64,000 bases of DNA, from NCBI RefSeq assembly GCF_010183535.1, contig NC_071333.1, positions 18,722,587-18,786,586 on the forward strand. Direction: 5' to 3'. Below, piece by piece: positions 12,587 through 25,700 of the stretch. The notes below the pieces were generated by a model. It was not told where the DNA came from and did no database searches. It saw nothing but the letters and a program-made list of their open reading frames with translations. Made by a program: the position numbers and the translations under genes. The stretch is from Caenorhabditis remanei. Taxonomy: Eukaryota; Nematoda; Chromadorea; Rhabditida; Rhabditidae. Numbering within the stretch: position 1 is the first letter of the stretch; every line of letters starts with the position of its first letter.

Positions 12587-14132
12587 TTACTGGTGATTTT
12601 CGATTCGGTTACTGAAGTACTTCTTCCAACATCTAACTGTACTAATTTTCGGCTGCTTTTTTCCATACTTTGCAATATAATACGTGTCCCACAACAATTG
12701 ATCATTCGAGAAGTTTGCGTTAGCAATTACATCAATCTCCACCGCTTGCTTGGCTAGCATTTCCCGGTCTTTCAAATGTTTTTGAATTGTACGGTAGGAG
12801 AAGTAGGTGAGAAGGAATGGAAGATAGGGGATGATCTGAAAACATTTTGTTTTTTGTAATAACAAGCTACACAAATTCCGATCAACAACTTTGCTCATTT
12901 ATTACTCAGATATTTTTGAGTTAGTCAACTAGAACGAATAAAGTTTTTAATGTTTGCAAAAGGAAAACTCAAACACAAATCAAAAAACAAAGTCTCCACT
13001 GAACTCTAGTGTAGCATTCATCAAAACATCTGCAACATAACAAACTCATAAATTTTTAACTGATCCATGTTATTTTGTTTACATTTTTACGATAGCCAAA
13101 ATAAACTCACGAAAATTCCAAACACAATAATAATATACTGATTCTTGGTGAAATGATCACGAAACGGGCGGATTAGAAGAGCAACCCCGTTGTATGCACC
13201 AATAACCGCTGCAGTAACAATAATTAATGGTCCTATTTGCTGTAGCACTGCTAGGTTCTCATTCCGTTGAAATTTCTTGGAAAGATTTTCGTCGATGATG
13301 TCCAACTTTCTGCAATTGTGGCATCAAAGGTAAAGAATGACGGAATAAAGTTTGAAAACCTTTTCTTGTTGAACAAAACTAGAAGTTGAAGTACAACAAT
13401 CATTGAAATCTCCATTATGCCCTGACTAATGTATAAGAAATAAATATTGTTTCCGATACGAGTGGCGGAAAATGACAAGCAAGTTGGAGCGTACTCAGTG
13501 AAATCTTCAGGTAGCATGACAAGATATACTATGAGAGTTGCAACAAAGACCTGAAATTGTCTAACTTACTTGTTGTTTATTATTTCCGAACTCACCATAA
13601 TAAAAATAAGTGATATTCCAAGTATTGAATTTGATTTTTCATATTTTGAAAGACGGATTGTGGCCCAGAAACGTTCGAAGTTCATTGCAACATGATTTAA
13701 CGGTATCAAGCAGAAGAATCCCCTGGAATAATTCTTAGATGGATGATTTTTTCATTATCTAAATGACTTACAAAAAGAACGCTCGTATGTAAAAACAATC
13801 TCCCATTTGAATTACATATTCACAGTTTTCCTTCTTCCATATCATCCGATACCACAAACCGAAAAAGTTTACCACATATACTGTGGCTAAACCAAATGAA
13901 ATGATCATGTTGAAAAAGAAGAGTAGCTGAAACAAGGAAAATGTCAGACAACACAATAGAATATAGCTCAAACCTTGATATTGATGTGCCAAAAGATGTT
14001 TCGGGCGAATTTTACCAAGAAAACTCCCAGAAAAACATGAGCAGCAATGGAAGCAGCAACTGATAGGCCTGCCAGGAGTTGGAAAATAGGGTGAAATATT
14101 AGTGAAACTTCATCGACACATGAATAAATCAT
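12587..14132 (-). CDS. Receptor C: seven-TM chemoreceptor, diverged member of the A/B family
   Basis: Six exons: 14132-13974, 13926-13772, 13722-13596, 13550-13360, 13309-13111 and 12835-12587, phases 0,2,0,2,0, total 359 residues. Exons 2 and 3 have the same lengths (155 and 127 bp) as in A and B. Motifs: SCVDEVSLIFHPIFQ at the N-terminus, ERFWATIRLSKYEKSNSILG after TM3 (E121), LSKKFQRNENLAVLQQ before TM6, and IIPYLPFLLTYF in TM7. The upstream in-frame Met at 14237 would add a hydrophobic segment and an eighth membrane span, so I prefer Met at 14132. That start has an AAAATG context, and GTTCCAG lies about 20 bases upstream. The tail is shorter than in A and B, and the F..L..W motif is weak (SNDQLLWDTYY). 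Confidence 0.85.
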
Positions 14133-14425
14133 TTTGTGATATTGGATGCTCTGGAACAAGATGTCTGTGGAAAAAGTGAAGAGTACAAAAACAGCGAGGG
14201 AAATGAATAAGGAAGTGATTTCCGATACGTAAAACATTTTTTAGAGTTTTCGATGAACTCCGAGTTGCAGACAGCTAACTATGACTCACGATTAACGAAA
14301 AAAGACGAGTTCGATGTTCTGATACCACGAAGTTCAGAAAATCAGAAATGAAAATTCACTCATCATTAAGAAGATCGAAGCTAATGTAGATGTAATCTTT
14401 ATCAGCATGAGAGAAATTTTCACAT

Positions 14426-14710
14426 TTGTCACGGGCCGGGCCGAGCAGGGCCGGGACAGAATTAGAAGTTTTCTCGGCCCGTTGTGGAACATGTTTTGGA
14501 ACAAATTTGAATATTTTGATTTTTGGAAAAAATATAGTTTTTGACTAAAACTTGAAATTCAATAAAAAAGCGAATATATTTGATAATTCAAATATTTTTA
14601 CTCTAAATTTTTGAACATTAAAAAGAAAGTTGTTATAAAATGAATGCCCAGTTTTGAATCCGGGCCAACAGAAAGTTCAGCCCGGCTCGGCCCGGGTCAA
14701 TTTTCGACAA
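14426..14710. mobile_element. GC-ended foldback element, copy 1
   Basis: The left end TTGTCACGGGCCGGGCCGAG matches, as reverse complement, the right end (CTCGGCCCGGGTCAA...GACAA). The middle is AT-rich. Similar GC-rich ends recur at 53749-53877 and 55430-55659, with single ends near 24880, 55985 and 61590. Confidence 0.65.
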
Positions 14711-16689
14711 GTTTAGAAATTCTAAAAATTCTAAAAAAAAACATTCTCAAAAATCGTACAATCTATACAGGAAAACAATGAAAAACAAACAAAAGTTTGA
14801 AAATACGTGAATTGGAATAAAAAAAAACTGAAAAAAACTGAGTAAATGAGAAAAAAACTAGACAATAATAAGTTCTCTGATATACCTTGGGAATTTCTAC
14901 TAGTTTCTTCCGTATCGCACTCCAGTACAATCAGAACCACAGGGATTAACTCATACTGGAATGACATGATATGTGAGAACATCAGCAAAAGCAAACTAAA
15001 CTTGCCTACGTCGACGAACTTCTGACTGTGAACTTGTTGGAAGTAAAAGTCAAAAACATGAAGAAAAAGATCAAGCGTAAAGGAACTAACTTCAATTAAG
15101 CAGTGATAGGTAGACCGGTGAAAAAAATCAGGAGAGTGAAAAAAGTAAGGAGAAACAAATCATATAATTTGTGCATTGCAGAAATTACGAAGATGAGTAA
15201 TATGCAAAAATTTTACATCTGTATCTAGATTGAACGTAAAACTTTCACAAATTTTGTTAGCCTAAAGATATAATATCTGAGGACATTTAAGATCTGATTT
15301 GTAACAAAACGGACTGTTCCGCTATTCATTTCTTTTCTGATCATTCATTTTATTTCGAAAATCTGCGATCTTTAATATTTAGAAAAAGATGAACATTGAT
15401 ATATCAGAAACATCATGGGTACTCAAAAACAATGTAGTTAAGCCTCACTGAGTTTTCTTTAACTTCCGAGTCTATGTCTGCAAAAGTTAAGTTCAAATTT
15501 TTGAACTAACCTCACACAGCCTTATACCATAAAACAAAAAAAGTCGAGTGGGGTGTAGAGAACACTTATTTCCAGACACTTTCTCACGATCAAAAGCAAA
15601 AGTTTTTTTTTTGCCGCCGAGACACCAAATTGATGCGAGACACCAACCCGGAAGTTACCCTAATCCTTCAGTGACTTGGAGAGTGATATGTTTCCAAATC
15701 ATCTCTATTGAATTGACAACTATGTCACTTTGTGAAAAGAATGAGCCATGTTTTCGTGGAATGCATTAAGCAAAAATTGAGATCGGAATGTAAACAATTT
15801 GACCATTCATTAATGATTTTGTCTAACGGGAAGACTCGGTTAATGGCTGGCTAACGGAAGGCAAAACAGAAACCAAATAAATGAACCCAAACTGAACCTT
15901 CTGTTATTAAAAATATAAATAATATGTGAATCTGCCTACCTGAAAAACTAACACACGGTCGTTGATTTTGATCTGGTTACTTAGAATTTGTTGCTGATCT
16001 TAGTTTTCCATCCGTTTCTGTAACTCTAAGAAGCGCAGTTTCATTTTCAAAAAAAATACAATGTAGTTTCCGACTAATATAATATGAGAGAGGAAACATA
16101 AAAGAAGACGTACATATCTGAGAAACCGTGCCTCGTTAGAACTCCGTGATTGAACTAATTACAGAATGTTTTGAAGTACATAATGAGTAATACATATCGC
16201 TTTGCAAATAAAAATACATAAATTGAAAGACTAGATATTGAAAAAGAATTAGTCATTCCCAAGACTTGTTTGACTGTTTATTGGAAGCAGTGACGTCTAG
16301 CAACTGTCCATTTCAAAACCGGGACGCTTTAAAACTAAGAAGTTGATTGTCACTGTGAGAAAAATGGCAGCTAATCCAACTATCGGTTTTAACGATGTCA
16401 TACATGTTCTAAGCATTTTGAGAAACTTGAAATGATCCAGATAAGACAAAATTATGTAATTTCAAAATGTGACAGTTGCGAAACCTTTGTTAGTAGTGAA
16501 ATATCTCACCCACGAAGCTGTAATAGTCGCCTGAGACCGGGTTCTCATTTTCATGATATGTATTAGGGCAATCATAAGACGTTGGGACGCAAGGGAGTTA
16601 GAGCAATGAGTTCAGAACTTGTACCTTCGATACTTAGGATAATAATAATTTTGATTACGGTAAGAGAGTTCTGACTCTTGTCAGGGAGG
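14711..16689. other. Intergenic, no gene seen
   Basis: AT-rich sequence. One plus-strand open frame (15548-15769) contains a T-run and has no splice or family support. Confidence 0.5.
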
Positions 16690-17120
16690 TCTTACAAAGG
16701 GAGTCTTTGGTGACGCGGCTTACAAATGATTTATAAATAGAGTCCATTTCTGTTAAAAAAACCGGCTAAATGACTCTGTGAGGCAAGTTATAAGCTCTTA
16801 AACTTTTCATATGGTCTAGCTATTTTTCATAGAGTTCCAAATCGGCAAAAGTTTACTTAAAGATGTCATCATTTTTTCACTATACAAGCACAGGTAAACC
16901 GCTGGAGATTACACATGGAACCGTGCGATGGCGTATATGCGGCCGATTTGGAATTCCGTGAAAAATTGTGAAAAGCTTATAAATTCAAAAAGTTTGAGAG
17001 GTATGAGCTCGGCTCGCAGACATATCTTGTTAGTTTTGATGGCAGCAATCGACTTCCCGTAATCGAAAGTATTTATAACCAAAATTCTAGAAAACCGTGT
17101 CCCCAAAAACTTCTCTTGTC
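16690..17120. mobile_element. Inverted-repeat element, about 430 bp, arms about 170 bp
   Basis: GAGTTCCAAATCGGCAAAAG (about 16832) is the near reverse complement of the stretch around GCGGCCGATTTGGAATTC (about 16940). Further out, AGGGAGTCTTTGGTGACGCGG (about 16698, first 20 bases matched) pairs with the reverse complement of the segment around 17095. The loop (about 16862-16935) is unique. No open frame spans it, so it is probably a non-autonomous foldback transposon. Confidence 0.65.
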
Positions 17121-17711
17121 AGCTGCAATGCGTCGTAGTTGCAAAGTGGCGTAGTTGTGAAATCTCGCAGTTGCAAATCCTAAGTTAGCTGCAAATTGCC
17201 GCAAGGCCAATCACTATGATAGAGATTATCTCAAGGAGGAAATGCATCAGTCATAAGACGTTTCATAAAACTTGACAAATTTCGAATAAAAATTTATTGC
17301 TTCATCGCAAAAACATCATAACAGACCCAGAAAAGGAAAGAAAGACAGGAAAAACTACATGAAAAGAGATTGGGGGTTTACAAGTTGTAAAAATCAATAA
17401 ATAAAGAAGACTGGGGTTTTGGTAGTGTATTCAGCTTTGAAGAAGTGAAATGAAATGGATAGAGGTGAGAGGGGAGAGAGGTGTTCATGAAGAGGTTAAC
17501 TAATATGCGAGGTGAACCTTATTCAGGAGGTGGGAGTAAAATGAGATCAGTAACAAAAGAGGTGGGAATAGATTTAGTTGGGGACTAGGGAGGTGGCGTT
17601 TAATGGAGATAGGGAGGTGTTCAGAAAGATCCAGAAAATGAAGATCAGAATCAGAATGATGAAGAATCAGATACAATTACTGGGCAATAACAGAACAACA
17701 AGCAACAATGT
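17121..17711. other. 3' flank of receptor D
   Basis: Contains AGTTGCAAA repeats (about 17136-17200) just outside the inverted-repeat element, then GA-rich sequence. No gene is seen. Confidence 0.4.
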
Positions 17712-18991
17712 TTAGAATACACTGACGGGAGTGGGCGAACAGTTTGTAAAAAACAAACTATTATTTCCTGTAGTTTTCGGTCCATGTTTCCACATCCGTT
17801 TTGTTTCATTGATTGGATCGACTTTTCCATCCACTTTTGGATTACGTTTTCGAAGTATGAACAGCAAAACGCAGACTTGGAGGAGAGGAAGGTAGAGAAC
17901 AATCTAAATATGAGATAATGTTTTTGAAAACTGAAATTGCATTTAGAAGAACTCACGGATAGGGGGAACGGTCCAAAGTTTTTGAAGAACTCGTTTGGGA
18001 TATCCACCATCTTTTTGGCCAAGACAATGCACAAAATCTGTGCGACAGCCAGAGCGAAAGAGACTATCATAGTTCCTTTCGTTAGTTGAACGATTTGAAG
18101 CGCATCAAATCGTAAATTGCAATTGCTAATCATGAAGATACGAGTACTGCAACACTGGAATTATATAAACCTTTAAATTAATTTAATCACTTACTTGACT
18201 GAGAGAACGATGAACAAGTCCAACGATCCGGCCAAAATCTCGGTGAGAATAACTCCACAGGAAACGATGTCAAAATTTCGGAAACCAGTAATGAATTGCA
18301 GGAAGAACAGGCATTCGAGCTCAGTTTTATCACTTCCAATAGCCAAAATGGCTATCGGAAGTAGCGAAGCAGAGACTGTCTAAATATATTTTCTTAGCAA
18401 AGTTCGTTAAATGAAAGCTTACAGTGACAACAAGAAAACAGATCAGAGAGGTGCTTCCACATTTTTGAAACTTCGAAATGCAATATAGGGACCAAAAACT
18501 AGCCGAAGAATTGATTAAGTGACCCATTATCATGAAGAAATTGAGAGCTCTATAAATTTCGCGATACGTTGGCAATATAGCTATAAATGCAATGAAAAAT
18601 GACTTACAATAAGAAGTATTGAATCCAATATTTTTGGCTCAAATACATCATTCCTGGAATCATGGACATTGCATGGATTACGGTAATGAAGATGGAGAAA
18701 ACTATCCCAACTATCAAATTGACATGTAGAAGAATCTGAAACACTGTTGGGCCTCCAGTTGTTTTTTTCAAATCAGAATAATTATTTCAGATAGAATTAT
18801 TTTTAGAACTAGTCCAAAACTTTTGAAATACTTACAACTGTATTCTCCTTCCATTCCATTTTCTTTGATCTTCTCACAAAAAAATAAATAGTCAAGACAA
18901 TCGTCAAGATGAGTGGTGTGAAAATGCAAGCCGAGAAGAAGGTTGGAGAGCTCTGGACGACCTCGGGGAAGCATGTTTGGTTGCTTGTCAT
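17712..18991 (-). CDS. Receptor D: divergent seven-TM protein with the same gene plan
   Basis: Six exons: 18991-18836, 18735-18608, 18549-18423, 18379-18195, 18146-17957 and 17903-17712, phases 0,2,0,2,0, total 325 residues. Sequence identity to A-C is low, but exon lengths, phases and the order of hydrophobic segments match. After TM3 the usual ER-x-W-A-T...YE is replaced by ASFWSLYCISKFQ: Phe-Trp stays, but Glu-Arg and Ala-Thr are lost. FQRNEN is replaced by LRFDALQIVQ. For exon 5, the acceptor GTTGCAG at 18147 is used instead of TTCCAG eight bases earlier, because only it keeps frame. The tail is short and polar. It is a membrane protein, probably a chemoreceptor-like member of the same superfamily; loss of the ER motif may alter coupling (inference). 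Confidence 0.75.
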
Positions 18992-20026
18992 GTCTTAACG
19001 CAAAACTGTTAACAGAAAAACAGTAAAGTGCTAACAGAATTAATATTCAATAGTACAATATGACAAGAAAGCGATACACATAGTAAACTCACTTGTTGGG
19101 ACGGTTTGGTCACTGGCAGAAATGGAATGACCCAAAGTTTGATTGGAAGGGGATGTCGGTTTGGGGAGTCTGAAATAAGGACTAGTTGCGCATGAAAAGT
19201 AATATCAACAAATTCACTGAAAGAAAACTCAAGATATGGCAAAGAAAAGTGGAGGTAAATATTAAACAGAGATCACGGGCGTCAGAGAGATAAAGAAGAA
19301 AAAAGTCTAGTTTTTCGTGGAATATATGGTAATCATTATAAACTTCATGAACTATTATATGATACATATAGCGAGATAATGAACCTTGACTGTACCGACG
19401 GAGATCATGCCTTAAGTTATACTGTCACTGTTAACATATTAGCTCTGGTAGCCGATTTCAATTTTACAGTTCAAAAAACATTAAACCTTCAAATCAACAA
19501 GGAAGAACAAATGCAGCAAAACTGGAATAAAGGAAAAAAAGCAACATAATTAACCGCGTGACACCGAAAGAGACTAAACGAGCAGCAAGTCCGTTATTGC
19601 AGTTTCTTTACGAAAATTCTATATTAGTAAAATTTAGATATATGAGTCGTGTCGTTGAGATTTTATACGGGATCAACAATGATAATTTGAAGAAGTTCTT
19701 GGAATCTCAAAGAGGGCAGTTGAATAAAAAAAACGAAGCCAATTTTCAGATAACCGGATAGTCCTTGAAAGAACAAATTGTTGGAAGCAAAAAAAAAGTG
19801 GAGACACAAATCGACAGCTGGTGTTCAGGAAAAGAACGGAAGGGTCAGTATTGCGCTATTTTTTCCTTCCATTTTAGATCTAGCATTAATTGAAAACCGT
19901 TGTGGAGTTAGACTAGGCCTATAAAAACAAGAACGAGAAGAAAAGTGGGATAAGCAACTGAAATGAGAGAGGAGAGTTTGTCACGGAGGGACGGGAAATA
20001 GAGAAGTTAGAAGGTAGATCTTATGT
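18992..20026. other. Upstream of receptor D, no gene seen
   Basis: AT-rich. Short open frames at 19009-19367 (minus) and 19558-19761 (plus) have no family or splice support. Confidence 0.45.
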
Positions 20027-22775
20027 TTGCTACTACCACAATTTTTCTCACTTTCAGCCCTGGAAGGAAATACGACACAATTGTCATTCAAGGAATATTG
20101 ATTTGCAACGTCTCAATAAAAAGGTTTTGAACCATTCCGTGTGATCAGCGTCAATAGTGACGAAGCTATGTCTTGGGTCTAATGGTAGGTCAGAGCTTAT
20201 CACTGAGAGAGAGGGTAGAGAAAAGTAGGAAGGTAGGGTATAGGTTACGATTGCTACTTCCACGCTCTTTTTTCTCTTCCAGTTCCTGGTACGACACGGC
20301 ACCAAGCTCCCTTTGGGGATATGGATTAGCCACAATTCGAAATGTGTTTTTGAAGGTTTTCTTGTGATTAGCGTCAACAGTGACAAAACCATGTCTTGAA
20401 GGCGTTTGATACTCAATCATAAAATCGTGACTCAATTCAAAACCAACTGGGTTGATTAATTAAGCGGAGCAGCCACGATGATGTTATTCAACATCGGTGG
20501 AATCTGTCCTCCTGAAACGTCTAGCATCTGCATTCACACACGACTCTATGCGTGTTCAGACAAATCACTTTGTCACCCCGTTCCGGCGTTACTTGCGTAT
20601 CTGGAATGTACAGACCACACTAGAGTTAGAGCGTTTCACGGAGAAAAAAAAGAATAAGAAAATCGAAAGGTACAGCTTTTGTTTGCTACTGCCACGCCAT
20701 TCTTCTCTTTCAGTTCCTGGCACGACACGGCACACCAAACTCCCTTTGGGGATACGGATTATTCACAAATTAAAAATTGTTTTCAACGCTTTTCTGATGA
20801 TCGTTGTCAACAGTGACATTCTCTTCCAGCTCCTGACACGACACGGCACCAGCATTCCTCAGGGAGTCTTGATTTGCCATCGTCGTCAACAGTGACAAAA
20901 CCATTGTCTTGAATTTGGTTTGCTCGAGATGGAAAATTCGGAAATAGAAAGAAGATGCTAGATTCATAATCAGAAAAACGTGACTAAAATGGAAACAATC
21001 TAGGTTGATTAAGAGGAGTAGCAAAGATAATACTCATCCGTTCTATTTTTACTCTGTTGAAGACTTTGAAATTGAGAAACTGAGTTTCCAGCACCTTGAA
21101 ATTGGAATCTTTTCCAAACGATTCACTCTATGACTCGAGTCTTGCTTCACTAGCAAATCTCGGGTGTGCAGACCATTCAAGAAACAAATGACTTACAGAT
21201 CAGTTAGGAAGAGCAGATGCGACAAAACAGAAATATAGACGTAACGAGCAACTCAAAAGAGAAGGGATAAGGTAGAAAAAAGAAGGAGACGGTCAGTTCT
21301 GCTCCAGGCACAGCCTCTTTTTCACCGATGCTGAAAAGCGACGGAGACGAGACTCTGTTTTGTTCTTTTGAATAGCATGTGTTTGGTACTGCCACGCCCT
21401 CTTCTCTCTTCCAGCTCCTGGTACGACACGGTACCAAGCTCCTTTTGGGAATATGGATTAGCCACAATTCGAAATGTGTTTTCAAAGCTTTTCTGGTGAT
21501 TAGCGTCAACAGTGACAAAACCATGTTTTAAGTTTGGTTCGCTCAAGAGGGAAGATTCGGAAATAGAAAAACACATTTGATGCTCAATCATAAAAATGCG
21601 ATTTAATTCAAAACAAATTATGTTGACTGATTAACCGGTGAAGCAATGATGACATTATAAAACACCCGTGGGATCTGAATTTTCGTAAAACTTATGTCAT
21701 CTGCATTTGCACAAGGTTCTATTGGTCTTTTATGCAGAGAAATCACATTGCCACCCTGCCCCGAAGACATTTGCAAATCCTGGATGTAGAGACTACTCAT
21801 AAAATAAAACACTTACAGATCAGCTAAGAAGAGCAGATGCGATGAAACAGTAAGGGGATAGAATGTGCTCAAATGTGGAAGTTAGAGCTTTTCACAGACA
21901 GAGAAGCTTCTGTTTGCTACTGCCACGCCCTCTTCTCTCTTCCAGCTCCTGACACGACACGGTACCAAGCCTCCTCAGGGACCACTAATAAATCACGATT
22001 CGAAAAGCGTTTTCAAAAGCATTCTTGTGATAAGCGTAAACAGTGACAAAACCATGTCTTGAGTTCGCCCCGGCATCCCTCAGGGAGTCCTGATTTGCAA
22101 TGATTAGAAGATGGAGTCGTGTTTTTGAAATATTCCGTGTGATATGTGTCAACAGTGACAAAACCATGTCTTGAGCTTGGTTTGCTCAAAAGAGAAGATT
22201 TGGAAATAGAAGGCTTTTGATACTCAATCAAAAAGTAGCTAAACCACCCATCTGTTCAAATTAGGCTTTGATAGAGACTTTTAGGTTGAGAAGGTGAGTT
22301 TCCAGCAGTTTCAGATTTGTACAACTCCAACGCCATCTTTTCCAAACGGATCACTCCCTGCTCACCCGACCCCGGCTTCACTTGCAAATATGGGGTGGGC
22401 GGACCACTCAAGAAACAAAACACTTACAAATCAGCAGCGAAGAGCAAATGGAACAAAATGGAAACAGATAAGGTGAAAGGAAAGAAGGAGACGGTCCGTT
22501 CTGCTTCAATCACCGCCTCTTTCCCGCCGACGTTCGAAAACAAGGAAGACGAGACTCAGGTTGAAACCTTATCACGGGGGGAGAGAGAGAGAGAGAAGAA
22601 CAAAGTAAAAAGGTATAGCTTCTGTTTGCTACTGCCACGCCCTTTTTTCTCTTCCAGTTCCAGGCACGACAAGGCACCAGCATCCCTCGGGGAGTCTTGA
22701 TTTGCAGATGATTAGAAAATGAAGTCGTGTTTTCAAAATATTCCATGCGATCAGCATCAACAGTGATGTTACAAC
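20027..22775. repeat. Cluster of diverged about 150-bp repeats
   Basis: Recurring segments share TGCTACTGCCACGCCC, TTCCAGTTCCTGG, CACGACACGGCACCA and GTCAACAGTGACAAAACCAT. Copies start near 20027, 20251, 20685, 20816 (partial), 21375, 21908, 22067 (partial) and 22622, with a further copy at 35748. They differ by point changes and indels, and the spacing is irregular. Some longer flanks also repeat (for example ACTTACAGATCAGC near 21193 and 21812). Open frames on both strands here, many beginning MVLSLLT on the minus strand, are repeats of one another rather than separate genes. Confidence 0.8.
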
Positions 22776-25700
22776 GTCTTCTTTGTTGTGAGCTTCACAA
22801 AGGGGAATGTGAAAAATTGATGGTGATTATTTAATTAAAAATATTAAATTCGGTTGGAAATTTGAAGTCTGCGAGGGAGACGTCTCGAGATGCTAACTTT
22901 CTAGCAGATACTTAAGAATCTGATTGATCCATGACAGAAAATCGGAAGAGGGTGAGGTAAAAATAAGTGTTGACGTAAATGAGATATAAGAACTTAATAC
23001 GAGAAAAAATAATAGGTAGGTTAAGGCTTAGGAAACAAAACTTACCGACCAACGTGGAAGAGCCGATTTCTAGAAACAAAAATAGGACGGATTGAGCTAC
23101 TAAAATAAGAAAGTGGAGCAGATCGTGGAGAGAAAGAGATGATAGTATAGAAGGAAAGAAGTATTCAGTGTATTTTGCATCAGGCCCGCCCTTTTTTCAC
23201 CGTTGGTTGAAAACGAGGAAGAAGAGACTTAGTTTGATAATCACAGCTTCGTACATGGAAGAGTAGAAGGTAGAAAGAGAAAAGTAGAGAGTCCGTATCC
23301 AAGCACAGTCCGGAATATGAGTTATTTAAGAAAAATATGGAGTTTAATTGCAACTATTAGAACGAAAATTTATTGCTATAGGTACTCAGGTGATTTGTAA
23401 TGGACCAACACTAAACCAAAACAGATCTACTAGCACTGAATTCATTCGAAATGTATTCCGGAATCTGAAATGACAAAAAGTGCAATAATGAAATAAATAA
23501 AATAAATGATCTTTTAATTGTCATCCGTCGAATGATTTTAGTGATGAATGAGCTTTCGTAGGTGTTGAAACAAATCTAGACAGAGGAGTGAGTGTATAAG
23601 ATTCTAATTTGAGAATTTCTCTCGATCTGTCTACGTAAGCAACTTGTGTTTACTGGTTCATAAAAATTTATTTTGGAGAAAATGAGTGTTTTGATGAGAA
23701 AATGAGAACGCTATCACGGAAATAATATGCACTTTAAAAATACAGCACTTTTAAGTTTAGAATCTCCAAATTTGTGAAAAAAAACAATGAAATGTGGTGA
23801 GTCTTATGGTATGGAACATTTCCAGGTAGGCGTGGATTGTACTCCGATTGGGTAGCTGGAAATATAATTTGCAGGTTGTGAACGCAGGATACGGTGGTCT
23901 ACTCGCTTATTATCTCCAGGCTTCATGACATTCCCGAAATACGATTTTTGGGGGTTGAATGTTTGATTTTTTATATAAATATAGTAGGCAAATTGCAGGT
24001 TAGGGTAACATTTTGAGTAAAAAGTGGAAGAATAGTAGTAAACAATCTTACGGTGATTTGCGTCACAAAAAAAAAAGAATCAAAGATGGGAGCAAAAATA
24101 AACTCTAGGATCTATGTCCAACAAATGACAAGAATAATTAGAGACAAATTTTACAGCTATTGATAATTTGAAAACCATTCGAACACAGACAAGATATGAA
24201 ATAAAGCTGAATTATATAGCGATCTGTGTGTAACTGCAGGAAGGCACTAATTTAAATATTACCTAAAATAGGAACTGATCTGAGTTAAGAACACACATAG
24301 CAAATCGTCGTTGCAGGTTTTCTTTTTCAAGAAGCGCAGTTTTTCAATCACTGTTTTAGGTTTTCTCGTCAGTCTTGCCAATCGAGACTGTTGCAGTCAT
24401 CATCAAAAATTATTGTCTGTATTTGGTGTTCCATCGGTTTTTTCTATCTTTCTGTGTCTTTACATTTTCATTTTGACAGAGATTCCGTTCCTAAAGATCT
24501 ATTTTCCTTTTGCTGATCGTTGACTTCCACTCGATTGGATTTGGTCATCGATCTACAGAAACCCATTTCGTTCTCTGTTTTAACTCATCGCGTTCTCAAC
24601 ATTTCAAAACATAAATTTATTTTTTCTTTCGTTTCGGAGGAGATAATAGCAGATTGAGTAAAGTAAAAGGTTGTAGAGATAGTGTGTTTGTGTAAGATAC
24701 TCAGGATTTTCTTTCAGCGTAAAATGTTAGAAAAAATTCCATCAAAGAACTAACAGGATAAAAAAGGAAATTGAAGAAGGGGATGTTTTTCAGATCTAAA
24801 AAATTATAGAAAAATGCATTTCAATCGACCAAGTTGACGGACAATCTGTTTTTTTTATTTCTCAGATTAAGCATACCAAAACCTGGCCCGACCCGGCAAA
24901 ACCCAGGATGATCCGAAAGCTCGGTATTAAAAAGATAACCAATTAACAGAAAAATTTCGACCGTTTTTCGATTTTTCATCAAGAATGTGAGCATTTCTGA
25001 TGATTTTTCAGAATTTCTTCTATTTTTGCATCATTTGTTTTTGAAAGGAGGTAGTCCATTGACAGTGTGGAAGTAATCAATTGGAAGCGTGCGTTTCCTG
25101 TGGGATAATTTCTGAATTGAAAGAGTTTTTTTTCAAAATAATTTGAATCTTGAATTTTTGCGACAATTATCTCGGCCTTAATTTAAGGGGATGTTTTTCA
25201 GATCTAAAAAGTTATAGAAAAATGCATTGAAGTCCATGTCAAGAAAATTTCTCTGCTGACACCATCAATGCAAATTGTTTCAAGAATTCGATAGAAAACA
25301 CACCACACTCTGAGTTTTTGGAAAAGAAAACCCAAACACCATCATCAATTGGAATCAGGAGACGTGAACCAGTCCTCCAGCGGCGATGTGACGTAGCTGC
25401 TAGGCATTTGTTTTTTATTGTTTTTTTGAAAAACTTTCTTCAGTTTCTAAATTTTGTCAAAATGTGTAGATTAGTTTTTAAGAGGAAGATCAAGATGTTC
25501 ATTGCTGTGGAGTTCCTGTTTCTTGAGAATCATCTAGTTGTTTCCTGAAGAACGTGTTAGATTTTTTCAGATTTTAAGCACGAATTTTTCATCGCAACTT
25601 TTATGTTTTTTAAATGTTGAAGAACGGATTCACAGTTGCAACACAATTTTCATTTTCACGGAATCTAGTCAAACCCTCAAGAAATAGGATTGCACTCCAA

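Noticed and set aside
20084..22746. Family of small proteins beginning MVLSLLT
   Set aside because: The frames are open stretches of the diverged repeats on the minus strand. They vary in length and are broken in most copies.
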